This document shows positions 54,133-63,918 of a stretch of 64,000 bases of DNA, one piece after another (within the stretch, counting starts at the first letter, position 1; each line of letters begins with the position of its first letter). The position numbers and the translations under genes are program-made. The notes beneath the pieces are model-generated. The model saw nothing but the letters and a program-made list of their open reading frames with translations. It searched no databases and had not been told where the DNA came from. The stretch spans positions 1 to 64,000 of the forward strand of contig NZ_FRCX01000004.1 in the NCBI RefSeq assembly GCF_900143065.1, given 5' to 3'. This stretch comes from Duganella sacchari. GTDB lineage: Bacteria; Pseudomonadota; Gammaproteobacteria; Burkholderiales; Burkholderiaceae_D.

Positions 54133-54630
54133 ATGATGAGCTTTGCCACCACCGATTTATGCGACGACAACACCAACCTGCTGGACGATGGCCGCCTGGC
54201 GGTATTGCCGCCGGTGTTCCGCCACTTTGGCCAGCGCGTGCGCTTTTCCGGCCGCGTCGTCACGCTGAAAGTGCATGAGGATAACGCGCTGGTGCGCGCC
54301 ACGCTGGAAACCCCGGGCGACGGCAATGTGCTGGTGGTGGATGGCGGCGGCAGCCTGCGCCGCGCGCTGGTCGGCGGCCAGCTGGGCTTGCTGGCGCAGG
54401 ACAATGGCTGGTCCGGCATTATTGTTGATGGCTGCGTGCGCGATACGGAGGAAATCAACGCCTGCGACATCGGCGTGCGCGCGCTCGCGGCGCATCCGCA
54501 GAAAAGCAGCAAGAAGGGCGTGGGCGAGCGCAATGTGCGCGTGCATATCGCCGGTGTGCCGGTCAATCCGGGCGACTGGATTTATGCCGATGCGGATGGC
54601 GTGCTGGTCGCTCAGCAGAAGCTGGCCTGA
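54133..54630 (+). CDS. rraA: RraA-type protein (RNase E inhibitor or HMG/oxaloacetate aldolase family)
   Basis: The 165-residue protein has ATTDLCDDN at the N-terminus, [20 protein letters not shown] and [18 protein letters not shown], all RraA-fold motifs. The GGQLGxLA and DGxxRD segments are also used by 4-hydroxy-4-methyl-2-oxoglutarate aldolases of the same fold, so the name does not settle the activity. A run of Lys/Ser ([12 protein letters not shown]) is typical of the proteobacterial group. It is 33 bases downstream of the MFS gene. Confidence 0.88.
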   Translation: MMSFATTDLCDDNTNLLDDGRLAVLPPVFRHFGQRVRFSGRVVTLKVHEDNALVRATLETPGDGNVLVVDGGGSLRRALVGGQLGLLAQDNGWSGIIVDGCVRDTEEINACDIGVRALAAHPQKSSKKGVGERNVRVHIAGVPVNPGDWIYADADGVLVAQQKLA

Positions 54631-54732
54631 TTTCGCATGACGAAAAGGCGGTTTCATATTGCGGAATTCGATGTGGGACTGCAACATCAAAATCTTTCAT
54701 TGTGAGGAATTTGGTTTCGTATCCTGAAAATT

Positions 54733-54779
54733 GACAACTAAGCTATTGATTCATATTGGAATTAATTTACTTAGTTGTC
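54733..54779. promoter_or_regulatory. Wide inverted repeat upstream of aceA
   Basis: GACAACTAAG (54733-54742) and CTTAGTTGTC (54770-54779) are perfect 10-bp inverted repeats 27 bases apart. The left arm overlaps a TTGACA (54731-54736), and a TATATAAG-type -10 candidate follows the right arm. The two arms lie about three helical turns apart, suitable for a dimeric or looping regulator of isocitrate lyase. Confidence 0.6.
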
Positions 54780-54856
54780 TTATATAAGAGTCTTGGTGCG
54801 CAGCGTCAAAAGTTCTATCATTTCTCTCACCGGCTTGAGAGAAACAGGAGAACGCC

Positions 54857-56161
<1,305 letters not shown>

Positions 56162-56211
56162 CGATAACAGGGAGTGAGATGGCGAGGGCGGGCGACACCC
56201 GCGCGCGCCAT

Positions 56212-56246
56212 AAGCGGCAGCGACACAATCGCTGCCGCTTTGCCGT
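56212..56246 (+). terminator. Terminator after aceA
   Basis: AAGCGGCAGCGA and TCGCTGCCGCTT form a 12-bp perfect stem with the loop CACAA, followed by T-rich sequence. It lies 50 bases beyond the aceA stop and also just beyond the end of the convergent small gene. Confidence 0.85.
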
Positions 56247-56474
56247 TTACGGCTGCTGTTGCTGGTGCTGCTGCAGGTGGTGACGCAGGCGCTGCTGGAA
56301 TTCATCGACGTCATCGACCGTGCTGAGGTCGTCATCGACGTCGATCAGGTGGGTAGAGTGGCCGGGCGCAAACGACACGCTGGCTTCCACATCGCCTTTT
56401 TTCTCCGACAGGGAGTGGCCCTGGACGGCGCCCAGCACGTTGCCGTGCACATCCGTAATGACGGTCATCTTCAT
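56247..56474 (-). CDS. Small unknown protein, second gene of a pair
   Basis: The 75-residue protein reads MKMTVITDVHGNVLGAVQG, then ASVSFAPGHSTHLIDVDDDL and a helical tail with HHLQQHQQQQP. GGAGG lies six bases before the ATG. It overlaps the preceding gene by four bases (ATGTCATGA), so both are translated from one message. No family is recognised. Confidence 0.65.
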   Translation of the reverse strand: MKMTVITDVHGNVLGAVQGHSLSEKKGDVEASVSFAPGHSTHLIDVDDDLSTVDDVDEFQQRLRHHLQQHQQQQP

Positions 56475-56728
56475 GACATGCCTCCGCCTTGCAGGTTGTG
56501 GAAGCAACCGCCGGCACCCTGGTTGTGGATGTCGACGAAGTAGGTTGCATTGCCGTTGTTGTCCTTGCGCTTGCGCTGCTGGTCGGCCAGGTGGACCGCG
56601 CCCTGGTTGGGCGTTTTGACGTCGGCCGAAGCGAACTGGGTGCCGCGGTCGCCGCCGTAGGAATAGCTCCAGAACGCCGTTTGACCCGGCGCCAGGAAGG
56701 TCAGCGGCCCTACGTTGTTGAAAGCCAT
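56471..56728 (-). CDS. Small unknown protein, first gene of a pair
   Basis: The 85-residue protein reads MAFNNVGPLTFLAPGQTAFW, then SYSYGGDRGTQFASADVKTP and NATYFVDIHNQGAGGCFHNL. It is glycine/asparagine-rich with aromatic residues, like a small beta-structured or secreted protein, but has no signal peptide. GGAGGAGATT precedes the ATG. The next gene overlaps by four bases. No family is recognised. Confidence 0.65.
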   Translation of the reverse strand: MAFNNVGPLTFLAPGQTAFWSYSYGGDRGTQFASADVKTPNQGAVHLADQQRKRKDNNGNATYFVDIHNQGAGGCFHNLQGGGMS

Positions 56729-56893
56729 AATCTCCTCCATGAAAGTACGCCGCGCATGCGGATGCGTACGCGGCTGTACCATCTTAGACAGCACGCACGC
56801 GGGCGCTTTGATGCAAACGAGATGTGGGCTTTTTTGGCGGCCGGCGCGATCTGAGGGATAATGCGGGATTGAATCACTCAGGATCACCAGCTT

Positions 56894-57853
56894 ATGTTCT
56901 CTTACCGCCATGCCTTCCACGCGGGTAACCACGCCGACGTGCTGAAGCACTTCATCACCATCCAGCTGCTGCAGTATCTGAACCAGAAAGACGTGGCGTA
57001 CAGCTACATCGATACGCACTCGGGCGCTGGTGTCTATGAGCTGGATGGCGCGTTTGCGTCCAAAAATGCCGAATACGACACCGGCATTGGTCCGCTATGG
57101 AACCTGAGCGACCTGCCGGCGCCGATCAAGGAGTATGTGGACCTGATCAAGGCCATGAACCCGAGCGGCAAGATGCGCTACTACCCGGGCTCGCCGTACA
57201 TTGCCGACCAGGTAGCGCGCGAACAGGACCGTTTGCGCCTGTTCGAGCTGCATCCGGCCGATTCCAAGCTGCTGGCCGATAACTTCCGCAAGCTCGATGA
57301 GCACGCGGCGGCGCAGGGTATCCGCTCCACCGTGCGCGGCAAGCGTGTGCTGATTACCCGTGGCGATGGCTTTGCCTCGCTCAAGGCGCTGCTGCCGCCG
57401 CCATCGCGCCGCGCGCTGGTGCTGATCGACCCGCCGTATGAAGACAAGCAGGACTACAAAAAGACCAAGGACGTGCTGGCCGAAGCGCTGGGCCGCTTCC
57501 CGAGTGGCACCTACGCGGTCTGGTATCCGCTGTTGCAGCGCATGGAATCGCGCCAGTTTGCCGACAAGCTCAAGCAGCTGCCCGCTGCCAACTGGCTCAA
57601 CGTGACCCTGACCATCAAGACGCCGATGCCGGATGGTATTGGTGGTCTGCACAGCAGCGGCATGTTCATTTTGAACCCGCCTTACACGCTGGAGCCGATG
57701 CTGAAACAGGTCATGCCGTGGCTGGTGAAAGCGCTGGGACAGGACGCCGGCGCGCGCTTTACGCTGGAAAGCGGCACCCAGACGACGGGTACGCGCAACA
57801 GTAGCGAGCGCCGCCCACCGGTTCGTCAGAAAAATATTGTCAAGTCTGCATAG
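56894..57853 (+). CDS. rlmJ: 23S rRNA A2030 N6-methyltransferase RlmJ
   Basis: RlmJ methylates adenine 2030 of 23S rRNA. The diagnostic start MFSYRHAFHAGNHADVLKH, the SAM region DTHSGAGVYEL and the catalytic LIDPPYEDKQDY are present. The C-terminal extension of about 40 residues after MLKQVMPWLVKAL is basic and longer than in E. coli RlmJ (280 residues). It is a single gene with its own promoter. Confidence 0.94.
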   Translation: MFSYRHAFHAGNHADVLKHFITIQLLQYLNQKDVAYSYIDTHSGAGVYELDGAFASKNAEYDTGIGPLWNLSDLPAPIKEYVDLIKAMNPSGKMRYYPGSPYIADQVAREQDRLRLFELHPADSKLLADNFRKLDEHAAAQGIRSTVRGKRVLITRGDGFASLKALLPPPSRRALVLIDPPYEDKQDYKKTKDVLAEALGRFPSGTYAVWYPLLQRMESRQFADKLKQLPAANWLNVTLTIKTPMPDGIGGLHSSGMFILNPPYTLEPMLKQVMPWLVKALGQDAGARFTLESGTQTTGTRNSSERRPPVRQKNIVKSA

Positions 57854-57899
57854 TTGGGTATAGTCTGGACGTAAGCAGATTGACAATGGGAGCAGCCCC

Positions 57900-59168
57900 A
57901 TGATGTTAGCCTCTTCACCAGCGTCATCCAGACTAGCGGACAACTTCTTCCTTGCGCGCCAGCCCATCCTCAACCGGGGACAGCGGCTGGTGGCTTACGA
58001 ACTTCTCTTCCGTGACGCCGGCTCGTACAACGGCGCGCACATCACCGACGACACCGAAGCCACTGCCACCGTCATTGCGCACGCCTCCGAGCTGGGCATG
58101 GGCCATGTGGTGGGCGACCAGATGGCGTTCGTGAACGTCGATGCGGTCGGGCTCATGAGCGATTTCATCCGCTTCCTGCCTAACGACAAGGTCATCCTCG
58201 AAATCCTGGAAACCGTCAAAGCCACGCCCGAGGTGCTGGAGCGCATACGCGAACTCAAGCAGGCCGGCTTCAAGTTTGCGCTGGATGATGTGATCGGCCA
58301 TTCGGAAGATGTGCAGAAGTTCACGCCGCTGTGCGATGTGATCAAGGTGGATATCAAGGACATGCAGCCCGGTACGCTGCCGGCGCTGGCCAAGGTGCTT
58401 AAAAATCCCAAACAGAAGCTGCTGGCGGAAAAGGTGGAAACGGTCGAGGAGTTCCAGCAGTGCATGGAACTCGGCTTCGAATACTTCCAGGGCTATTATT
58501 TCGCGCGGCCGGTGATCCTGAGCGGCAAGAAGATCTCGCCATCGCAGTTGAGCGTGCTGAATCTGCTGGACCTGCTGGACCGCGACGCCAGCAATCAGGA
58601 AATCGAAGCCAGCGTCAAGCATGACGCCCTCATCACGCTGAACCTGCTGCGGCTGGTGAACACGCCAGCGGTGGGCGCGCGGCAACGCATCAACTCGGTC
58701 GGCCACGCGCTGATGGTGCTGGGACGGCGGCAACTGCGGCGCTGGCTGCAGATCCTGCTGTATGTGAAGAATGGCGGCACACAGGAATTCACTTCACCGC
58801 TGCTGCAACTGGCCACCACGCGCGGCAAAACCATGGAATTGATCGTTGAGCAGCGCAAGCCGGGGCAACGCGTGAGCGCCGACATCGGCTTCACGGTCGG
58901 CGTGATGTCATTGATGGACACCTTGTTCTCCATCCACATGCGCGACGTGCTGGAAAGCGTCAACGTGCTGGACGAGGTGAGGGCGGCGCTGCTGCACCGC
59001 AGCGGCGACTACGGCGCCATGCTGAGCCTGATCGAACACGTCGAGCGCGGCCGTGATGGCAAGGTGCTGGCGCAGATGCTGCATCAGCTGGACCTGCGCC
59101 CAGCCGAGCTTTACGCCATCCAGCTGGCCGCCATCGAGTGGGTGACGGAATACACCCGCGGCATCTGA
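57900..59168 (+). CDS. EAL-HDOD signalling protein, degenerate EAL
   Basis: The 422-residue protein has an N-terminal EAL-like barrel (FLARQPILNRGQRLVAYELL and KVILEILETVKATPEVLERI, FALDDVI, LLAEKVETVEEFQQCMELGF) and a C-terminal HDOD domain (ASVKHDALITLNLLRLVN, DQ-type helix bundle). The canonical EALLR is replaced by YELLF and several metal ligands differ, so c-di-GMP hydrolysis is doubtful. A sensor or effector role, as in YuxH-type proteins, is more likely. GGGAG precedes the ATG. The stop abuts the convergent lolC gene. Confidence 0.88.
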   Translation: MMLASSPASSRLADNFFLARQPILNRGQRLVAYELLFRDAGSYNGAHITDDTEATATVIAHASELGMGHVVGDQMAFVNVDAVGLMSDFIRFLPNDKVILEILETVKATPEVLERIRELKQAGFKFALDDVIGHSEDVQKFTPLCDVIKVDIKDMQPGTLPALAKVLKNPKQKLLAEKVETVEEFQQCMELGFEYFQGYYFARPVILSGKKISPSQLSVLNLLDLLDRDASNQEIEASVKHDALITLNLLRLVNTPAVGARQRINSVGHALMVLGRRQLRRWLQILLYVKNGGTQEFTSPLLQLATTRGKTMELIVEQRKPGQRVSADIGFTVGVMSLMDTLFSIHMRDVLESVNVLDEVRAALLHRSGDYGAMLSLIEHVERGRDGKVLAQMLHQLDLRPAELYAIQLAAIEWVTEYTRGI

Positions 59169-60422
59169 TTACTCGTAGCGCAGCGCTTCAGCCGGGTTGG
59201 TGCGGGTAGCCCACCAGCTCGGGTAGAGCGTGGACAGGAAGGACAGCAACACCGCCACGCCCACCACGCCACCCACATCGCTCCACAGCAGCTGCGATGG
59301 CACGGAAGTGATGAAGTAGATGTTTTTGTCCAGGATCTGCACGCCCAGCACATGCTCAATGCCACTGGCGATGCCGGGCAGGTTCCACGCCACCAGCACG
59401 CCAAACACGGTGCCGGCCAGCACGCCCAGCAGGCCGGACAGTAAGCCCTGCACCACAAATATCTTCATGATGGACGGCGGACTCGCGCCCAGCGTGCGCA
59501 GGATGGCGATATCGGCGCGCTTGTCGGTCACCGACATCACCAGCATGGCCACCACGTTGAAGGCAGCCACCGCCACAATCAGCGTCAGGATAATGAACAT
59601 CATGTGCTTCTGGCTCTGCACGGCCGCAAACCAGGTGGCGTTGCGCTGGGTCCAGTCCCGCACCAGGTAGTTGCCATTGAGGCTGAATTTGAGTTCGCGC
59701 GCCACTTGCGGCGCCTGGTTGGCGTCGGCAATGCGCAGGCGCAGGCCGATGGGCGCGTCGACATGCAGCACCTGTTCGGCGTCTGCCAGATGGACGAAGG
59801 CCATGCCGGAGTCGAACTCGAAGTGACCCACGTCAAACGTGCCGGCCACAGTGAAACGGCGCGTCTGCGGCATCGCGCTGCTCAGCGAGGCTTGCTGCGA
59901 CGGGATGGCCAGCACCACGTTGTCGCCGGTTTTGACGTGCAGCGCCTTGGCCAGTTCCGCCCCCAGCACGATCTGGAACGCGCCGGGCTTGAGCGCGGCC
60001 AGTGCGGCAGCGTTCTTGCCTTGCATGAAGTCGGCCACCCTGGTTTCCTGCTCGGGCAGGATGCCGCGCAGCAGGGCCGGTTTCATCTCGCCTTCCTGCA
60101 GCAGCATGCCGGGCAGCTCGACGAAGGGCGCGGCGGCTTGCACGGCCGGATTGCGTGCGGCATCGCGCGCGGTGGCCTGCCAGTCGTTGAGGATGCCGCG
60201 CGCGTCATAGATTTCAATGTGCGACAGCACAGCCACCATGCGTGCACCAACATCGCGCTGGAAGCCATTCATGATCGACAGCACCACGATCAGCGCCGCC
60301 ACACCGAGGCCGACACCGGCGATCGACACCAGCGACATGAACGAGATGAAGCTGTTGCGGCCGCTTCGGCGACCCGCGCGCAGATAACGCAGGCCGATCT
60401 GACATTCGTAAGGGAGCTGCAT
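59169..60422 (-). CDS. lolC: Lipoprotein-releasing ABC transporter permease LolC/LolE
   Basis: The 417-residue inner-membrane permease helps release outer-membrane lipoproteins to LolA. It has the LolCE start IGLRYLRAGRRSGRNSFISF, a first membrane helix (GVGLGVAALIVVLSIMNGF), a large periplasmic MacB-like domain and three C-terminal helices around FNVVAMLVMSVTDKRADIA and GLLSGLLGVLAGTVFGVLVA. The LolD ATPase is not in the window and may lie elsewhere. The gene is three bases downstream of the RsmI-like gene. Confidence 0.92.
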   Translation of the reverse strand: MQLPYECQIGLRYLRAGRRSGRNSFISFMSLVSIAGVGLGVAALIVVLSIMNGFQRDVGARMVAVLSHIEIYDARGILNDWQATARDAARNPAVQAAAPFVELPGMLLQEGEMKPALLRGILPEQETRVADFMQGKNAAALAALKPGAFQIVLGAELAKALHVKTGDNVVLAIPSQQASLSSAMPQTRRFTVAGTFDVGHFEFDSGMAFVHLADAEQVLHVDAPIGLRLRIADANQAPQVARELKFSLNGNYLVRDWTQRNATWFAAVQSQKHMMFIILTLIVAVAAFNVVAMLVMSVTDKRADIAILRTLGASPPSIMKIFVVQGLLSGLLGVLAGTVFGVLVAWNLPGIASGIEHVLGVQILDKNIYFITSVPSQLLWSDVGGVVGVAVLLSFLSTLYPSWWATRTNPAEALRYE

Positions 60423-60425
60423 CGC

Positions 60426-61151
60426 TTACTGGCCCAGCAGCAGGAACACGGTGGGCTTTTTATGGAAGTCCGGCGCGGACGCGGTTTTCCATTGTGCCGC
60501 CGTCATGGTGCGGATGGTTTCGCTCGGCAGGCTGAGGTCGGTAGCGACGCAGAGCAGCGTACCCGGCGCGCAGGCGGCCACCATGGCTTCCAGCAGCGCT
60601 GCGTTGCGGTAAGGCGTTTCGATGAACAGCTGGGTCTGCTTTTCCTTGCGCGAGCGCTGTTCCAGCTCCTTGAGGCGCTTGTCGCGCTGTGCTGCGTCGG
60701 TTGGCAGATAGCCGTTGAAGGCAAAGCTCTGGCCGTTCAGGCCGCTTGCCATCACGGCCAGCAGCAGCGACGACGGGCCGACCAGCGGCCGTACCGGAAT
60801 CTTGTGCTGATGCGCCAGACGCACCAGGTCGGCGCCGGGATCGGCCACGGCCGGCACGCCGGCTTCCGACACCAGGCCGCCATCCCGGCCTGCCAGCAGC
60901 GGCGCCAGCAGGTCGTTGAGTGCGGCAGCCGGGGTATTCACGTTGAGTTCGGCGATGTTGATGTCCTGCATCGGCTTGCACAGCGGATGCTGGGCGCCCA
61001 CCAGCTTCAGGAAGGCGCGCGCGGTCTTGGCGTTTTCCGCCACGAAGTAGTCCAGCTGCGAGGTGATGCGCTGGACCTGCTCGGGCAGTACGTTGGCAAG
61101 CGCTTCGGTCTCGCCCAGGGTGTTCGGAATTAAAAAGAGGGTGCCGGTCAT
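60426..61151 (-). CDS. RsmI-like tetrapyrrole-methylase-fold SAM methyltransferase
   Basis: The 241-residue protein has the fold of 16S rRNA ribose methyltransferase RsmI and its paralogues: LFLIPNTLGETEALANVLP, GGLVSEAGVPAVADPGADLV, PLVGPSSLLLAVMASGLNG and the end TVFLLLGQ. It lies between maf (three bases upstream) and lolC (three bases downstream). RsmI proper is usually longer, about 285 residues, and starts with GTLYVVATPIGN; here the start is different, so the target may differ. Confidence 0.83.
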   Translation of the reverse strand: MTGTLFLIPNTLGETEALANVLPEQVQRITSQLDYFVAENAKTARAFLKLVGAQHPLCKPMQDINIAELNVNTPAAALNDLLAPLLAGRDGGLVSEAGVPAVADPGADLVRLAHQHKIPVRPLVGPSSLLLAVMASGLNGQSFAFNGYLPTDAAQRDKRLKELEQRSRKEKQTQLFIETPYRNAALLEAMVAACAPGTLLCVATDLSLPSETIRTMTAAQWKTASAPDFHKKPTVFLLLGQ

Positions 61152-61154
61152 TGT

Positions 61155-61745
61155 TTAGTTTTTGAAAAAAGTGACGCCAAGGTTGCGCAGCATGCCTGTC
61201 AGGGCGATTAATGGCAAGCCGGTGAGGGCGGTGGGATCATTGCTGTCGATGCGTTCCAGAATGGCGATGCCCAGCGCCTCGTTCTTGGCGCTGCCCGCAC
61301 AGTCGTAGGGCTGCTCGATGCGCAGATAGGCGTCCAGCTCGTCATCCGGCAGATCGCGGAACTTCACCACGGTCTGGATGTCTTCTACCTGGGCCGTGTT
61401 GTTGCGGCCGTCCCACACGCACAGCGCGGTGTGAAAGATGACTTCGCGGCCGCGCATTTTCTGCAATTGCGCCAGCGCGTTGGCATGGTTGCCAGGTTTG
61501 CCGATTTGTTCATCGTCCAGTGTGGCGACCTGGTCGGAGCCGATGACGATGGCGCCGGGCATCTTGGCGGCGACGGCGGCGGCTTTTTCCCTTGCCAGGC
61601 GCAGCGCGGTGGCGCTTGGCGTTTCGCCCGCCAGCGGGGTTTCGTCGATATCGGGCACGGCCACCTCGAAAGGCAGTTGCAGGCGCGACAATAATTCCTT
61701 GCGGTAGGCGGAACTGGAGGCCAGTACGAGTAAACTTGATGTCAT
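61155..61745 (-). CDS. maf: Maf/YceF-type nucleotide pyrophosphatase
   Basis: The 196-residue protein hydrolyses non-canonical nucleoside triphosphates; the YceF branch prefers 7-methyl-GTP. Motifs are LASSSAYRKELLSRL, DETPLAGE, IGSDQVATLDDEQIGKPG, FRDLPDDELDAYL, and the C-terminal PYDCAGSAKNEALG. The Cys-Ala-Gly-Ser form fits YceF rather than the Maf-1 'AGxxxxQ' form. The start is the ATG at 61745; longer frames are not needed. It is divergent from yceD. Confidence 0.93.
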   Translation of the reverse strand: MTSSLLVLASSSAYRKELLSRLQLPFEVAVPDIDETPLAGETPSATALRLAREKAAAVAAKMPGAIVIGSDQVATLDDEQIGKPGNHANALAQLQKMRGREVIFHTALCVWDGRNNTAQVEDIQTVVKFRDLPDDELDAYLRIEQPYDCAGSAKNEALGIAILERIDSNDPTALTGLPLIALTGMLRNLGVTFFKN

Positions 61746-61869
61746 GAGGGGAATGTTATATGCTCTGTCGCCGATGTAGCCAGCGGCAAAAACGACGAGA
61801 AAATCGCTAAGGCTTTGACTTGAATGCGAAAACCCTGCTATTATCGCAGGTTTTCGGGGAAACTCTGTA

Positions 61870-62367
61870 ATGAATGCTCTTGTGATCGACACCTTTGAAT
61901 TCTGTCGGACCAACAGCAGCAAGGCAGGCGTGACGCCTGTCGCTGACATGACCCGCTTGGCCAAGGAGTGTGCAAATCCCTCCGGCGAGATTTCCTGGAA
62001 AGCAGTAGGAAGCACCCACAAACTGGGTTTCCCGCAGATGACACTGTCGGTCAACGGCACTGTGCAACTGGTCTGCCAGCGCTGCCTGCAGCCTTACGCT
62101 CACGACCTCGATTCGTCGACCGTGCTGATGCTGGGTAAGGATGATGAACAGGCGGACGAAATTGAAGAAACGATAGACGACGAATCGATCGATGTGATCG
62201 TCGGCAGTCGCAGTATGGAACTGATGTACCTGGTAGAAGATGAAGCGCTGCTGGCCTTGCCGCAATCGCCGCGTCATGATGTCTGCCCGGATGCCAGCCT
62301 GCTGGACAAGGCAAAAAGCGAGAAGATCTCGCCGTTCGACGCTCTGAAGAGCCTTAAATCCGAATAA
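61870..62367 (+). CDS. yceD: DUF177 protein YceD
   Basis: The 165-residue protein is the YceD/DUF177 partner always found before rpmF, linked to 23S rRNA accumulation and ribosome assembly. The metal-site-like CQRCLQPY and the C-terminal EDEALLALPQSPRHDVC are family motifs. The C-terminus KSEKISPFDALKSLK is typical. It has no other named function here. It precedes rpmF by 144 bases. Confidence 0.93.
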   Translation: MNALVIDTFEFCRTNSSKAGVTPVADMTRLAKECANPSGEISWKAVGSTHKLGFPQMTLSVNGTVQLVCQRCLQPYAHDLDSSTVLMLGKDDEQADEIEETIDDESIDVIVGSRSMELMYLVEDEALLALPQSPRHDVCPDASLLDKAKSEKISPFDALKSLKSE

Positions 62368-62511
62368 GTAGTAGTAAAGAACGTGTCAATACGCGGCGAG
62401 TAAATCGAGTCTTGGCAAGTTAGCAGTGCAAAGTAGTAGGGCTCGATTCGCATGTTTTATGCCGGTCGATTGTGTTAGAATTTTAGAACTTAAGTATTAG
62501 GAGTCATTAAC

Positions 62512-62694
62512 ATGGCAGTTCAACAGAACAAAAAATCCCCATCGAAGCGCGGTATGCACCGTTCGCACGATTTCCTGGTTGCTCCGCAACTGGCAATCGA
62601 GCCAACCACCGGTGAAACCCATCTGCGTCACCACATCAGCCCTAACGGCTTTTACCGTGGTCGTAAAGTCCTGAAAACCAAAAACGACGAGTAA
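62512..62694 (+). CDS. rpmF: 50S ribosomal protein L32
   Basis: The 60-residue protein starts [18 protein letters not shown], a perfect L32 signature, and ends [20 protein letters not shown]. This form lacks the zinc-binding cysteines of some L32 proteins. The ATG is preceded by AGGAG. A TAGAAT hexamer at 62476 suggests a promoter just upstream. Confidence 0.97.
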   Translation: MAVQQNKKSPSKRGMHRSHDFLVAPQLAIEPTTGETHLRHHISPNGFYRGRKVLKTKNDE

Positions 62695-62722
62695 TCGACG
62701 CTTTTGCTGGACCCAGAAACAG

Positions 62723-62760
62723 GCGGTGCTGACTTGTGTAGCATCGCTTTTTCTTTTTTC
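62723..62760 (+). terminator. Hairpin between rpmF and plsX
   Basis: GCGGTGCT and AGCATCGC pair with one G-U wobble around a nine-base loop and are followed by TTTTTCTTTTTT. It would end most rpmF transcripts before plsX. Confidence 0.55.
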
Positions 62761-62840
62761 ATCGGCTGCAATTTAGTTTTGCACACCGTCATGTTCCAAC
62801 GCGGAGTCCGGCTGTTACGGTCCCGCTGCTTGCCATAACA

Positions 62841-63902
62841 ATGACAATCAAAATTTCTATCGACTGCATGGGTGGCGATCATGGCCCGTCGGTCACTATT
62901 CCCGCAGCTGTTTCCTTCGTCAAACGCGAACCTGATGCCGAGCTGATCCTTGTTGGTCTCGAAGACGTCATCCGCGCTGAACTGAAGAAGCACCACGCCG
63001 ACGCGCACCCGCGTCTGAGCGTCGTACACGCCTCCGAACAAGTTACCATGGACGATCCGCTGGAAGTGGCCCTGCGCCGCAAGAAGGATTCGTCGATGCG
63101 CGTCGCCATCGAGCAAGTCAAGGACGGCAACGCCCAGGCTTCCGTCTCCGCCGGCAATACCGGCGCGCTGATGGCAGTCGCCCGCTATGTGCTGAAGACC
63201 ATGAGCGGCGTCGACCGCCCGGCGATCTGCAGCATCATGCCGAATCGAAAAGGCGGCCCGACCTATATGCTGGACCTGGGCGCCAACGTCGATTGCGAAC
63301 CGCACCACCTGCACCAGTTCGCCATCATGGGTTCGGTGCTGGTGTCGGCCATGGAAAACATCGAACGCCCGACCATCGGCCTGCTCAACGTGGGCACCGA
63401 GGACATCAAGGGCAACGATGTGGTCAAGGCCACCAGCAAGCTGCTGCAAGCCGACCATGAGCGCGGCGCACTCAACTTCTACGGCAACGTCGAAGGCAAC
63501 GACATCTTCAAAGGCACCACCGACATCGTGGTGTGCGACGGTTTCACCGGCAATGTCACGCTCAAGGCCGTGGAGGGTGTTGCCCGTTTCTTTGCCGACA
63601 CCGTCAAGTCCGAATTCACCCGCAACCCGCTGACCATGCTGAGCGCACTGATCGGCCGCGGCGCACTGAACAACATCAAAAAACGTCTTTCGCCATCGCG
63701 TTATAACGGCGCCAGTCTGCTGGGCCTGCGCGGCCTGGTATTCAAGAGTCATGGCGGCGCTGACGCATATTCCTTTGAATGGGCGATCCGACGCGCGTAT
63801 GATGCTGCAAAAAATGATGTGTTGCCGCATATCTCGACGTTGATCACCGAGTTGATGCCGCGTAGCACCGAAACTCCGGAAGTACCCAGCTCAACTATTT
63901 AG
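62841..63902 (+). CDS. plsX: Phosphate acyltransferase PlsX
   Basis: PlsX makes acyl-phosphate from acyl-ACP for phospholipid synthesis. The start [62 protein letters not shown] and [15 protein letters not shown] are family motifs. The 353-residue length is normal. It begins a lipid-synthesis run with fabH 17 bases downstream. Confidence 0.96.
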   Translation: MTIKISIDCMGGDHGPSVTIPAAVSFVKREPDAELILVGLEDVIRAELKKHHADAHPRLSVVHASEQVTMDDPLEVALRRKKDSSMRVAIEQVKDGNAQASVSAGNTGALMAVARYVLKTMSGVDRPAICSIMPNRKGGPTYMLDLGANVDCEPHHLHQFAIMGSVLVSAMENIERPTIGLLNVGTEDIKGNDVVKATSKLLQADHERGALNFYGNVEGNDIFKGTTDIVVCDGFTGNVTLKAVEGVARFFADTVKSEFTRNPLTMLSALIGRGALNNIKKRLSPSRYNGASLLGLRGLVFKSHGGADAYSFEWAIRRAYDAAKNDVLPHISTLITELMPRSTETPEVPSSTI

Positions 63903-63918
63903 TGGACGGTAGAACGGC

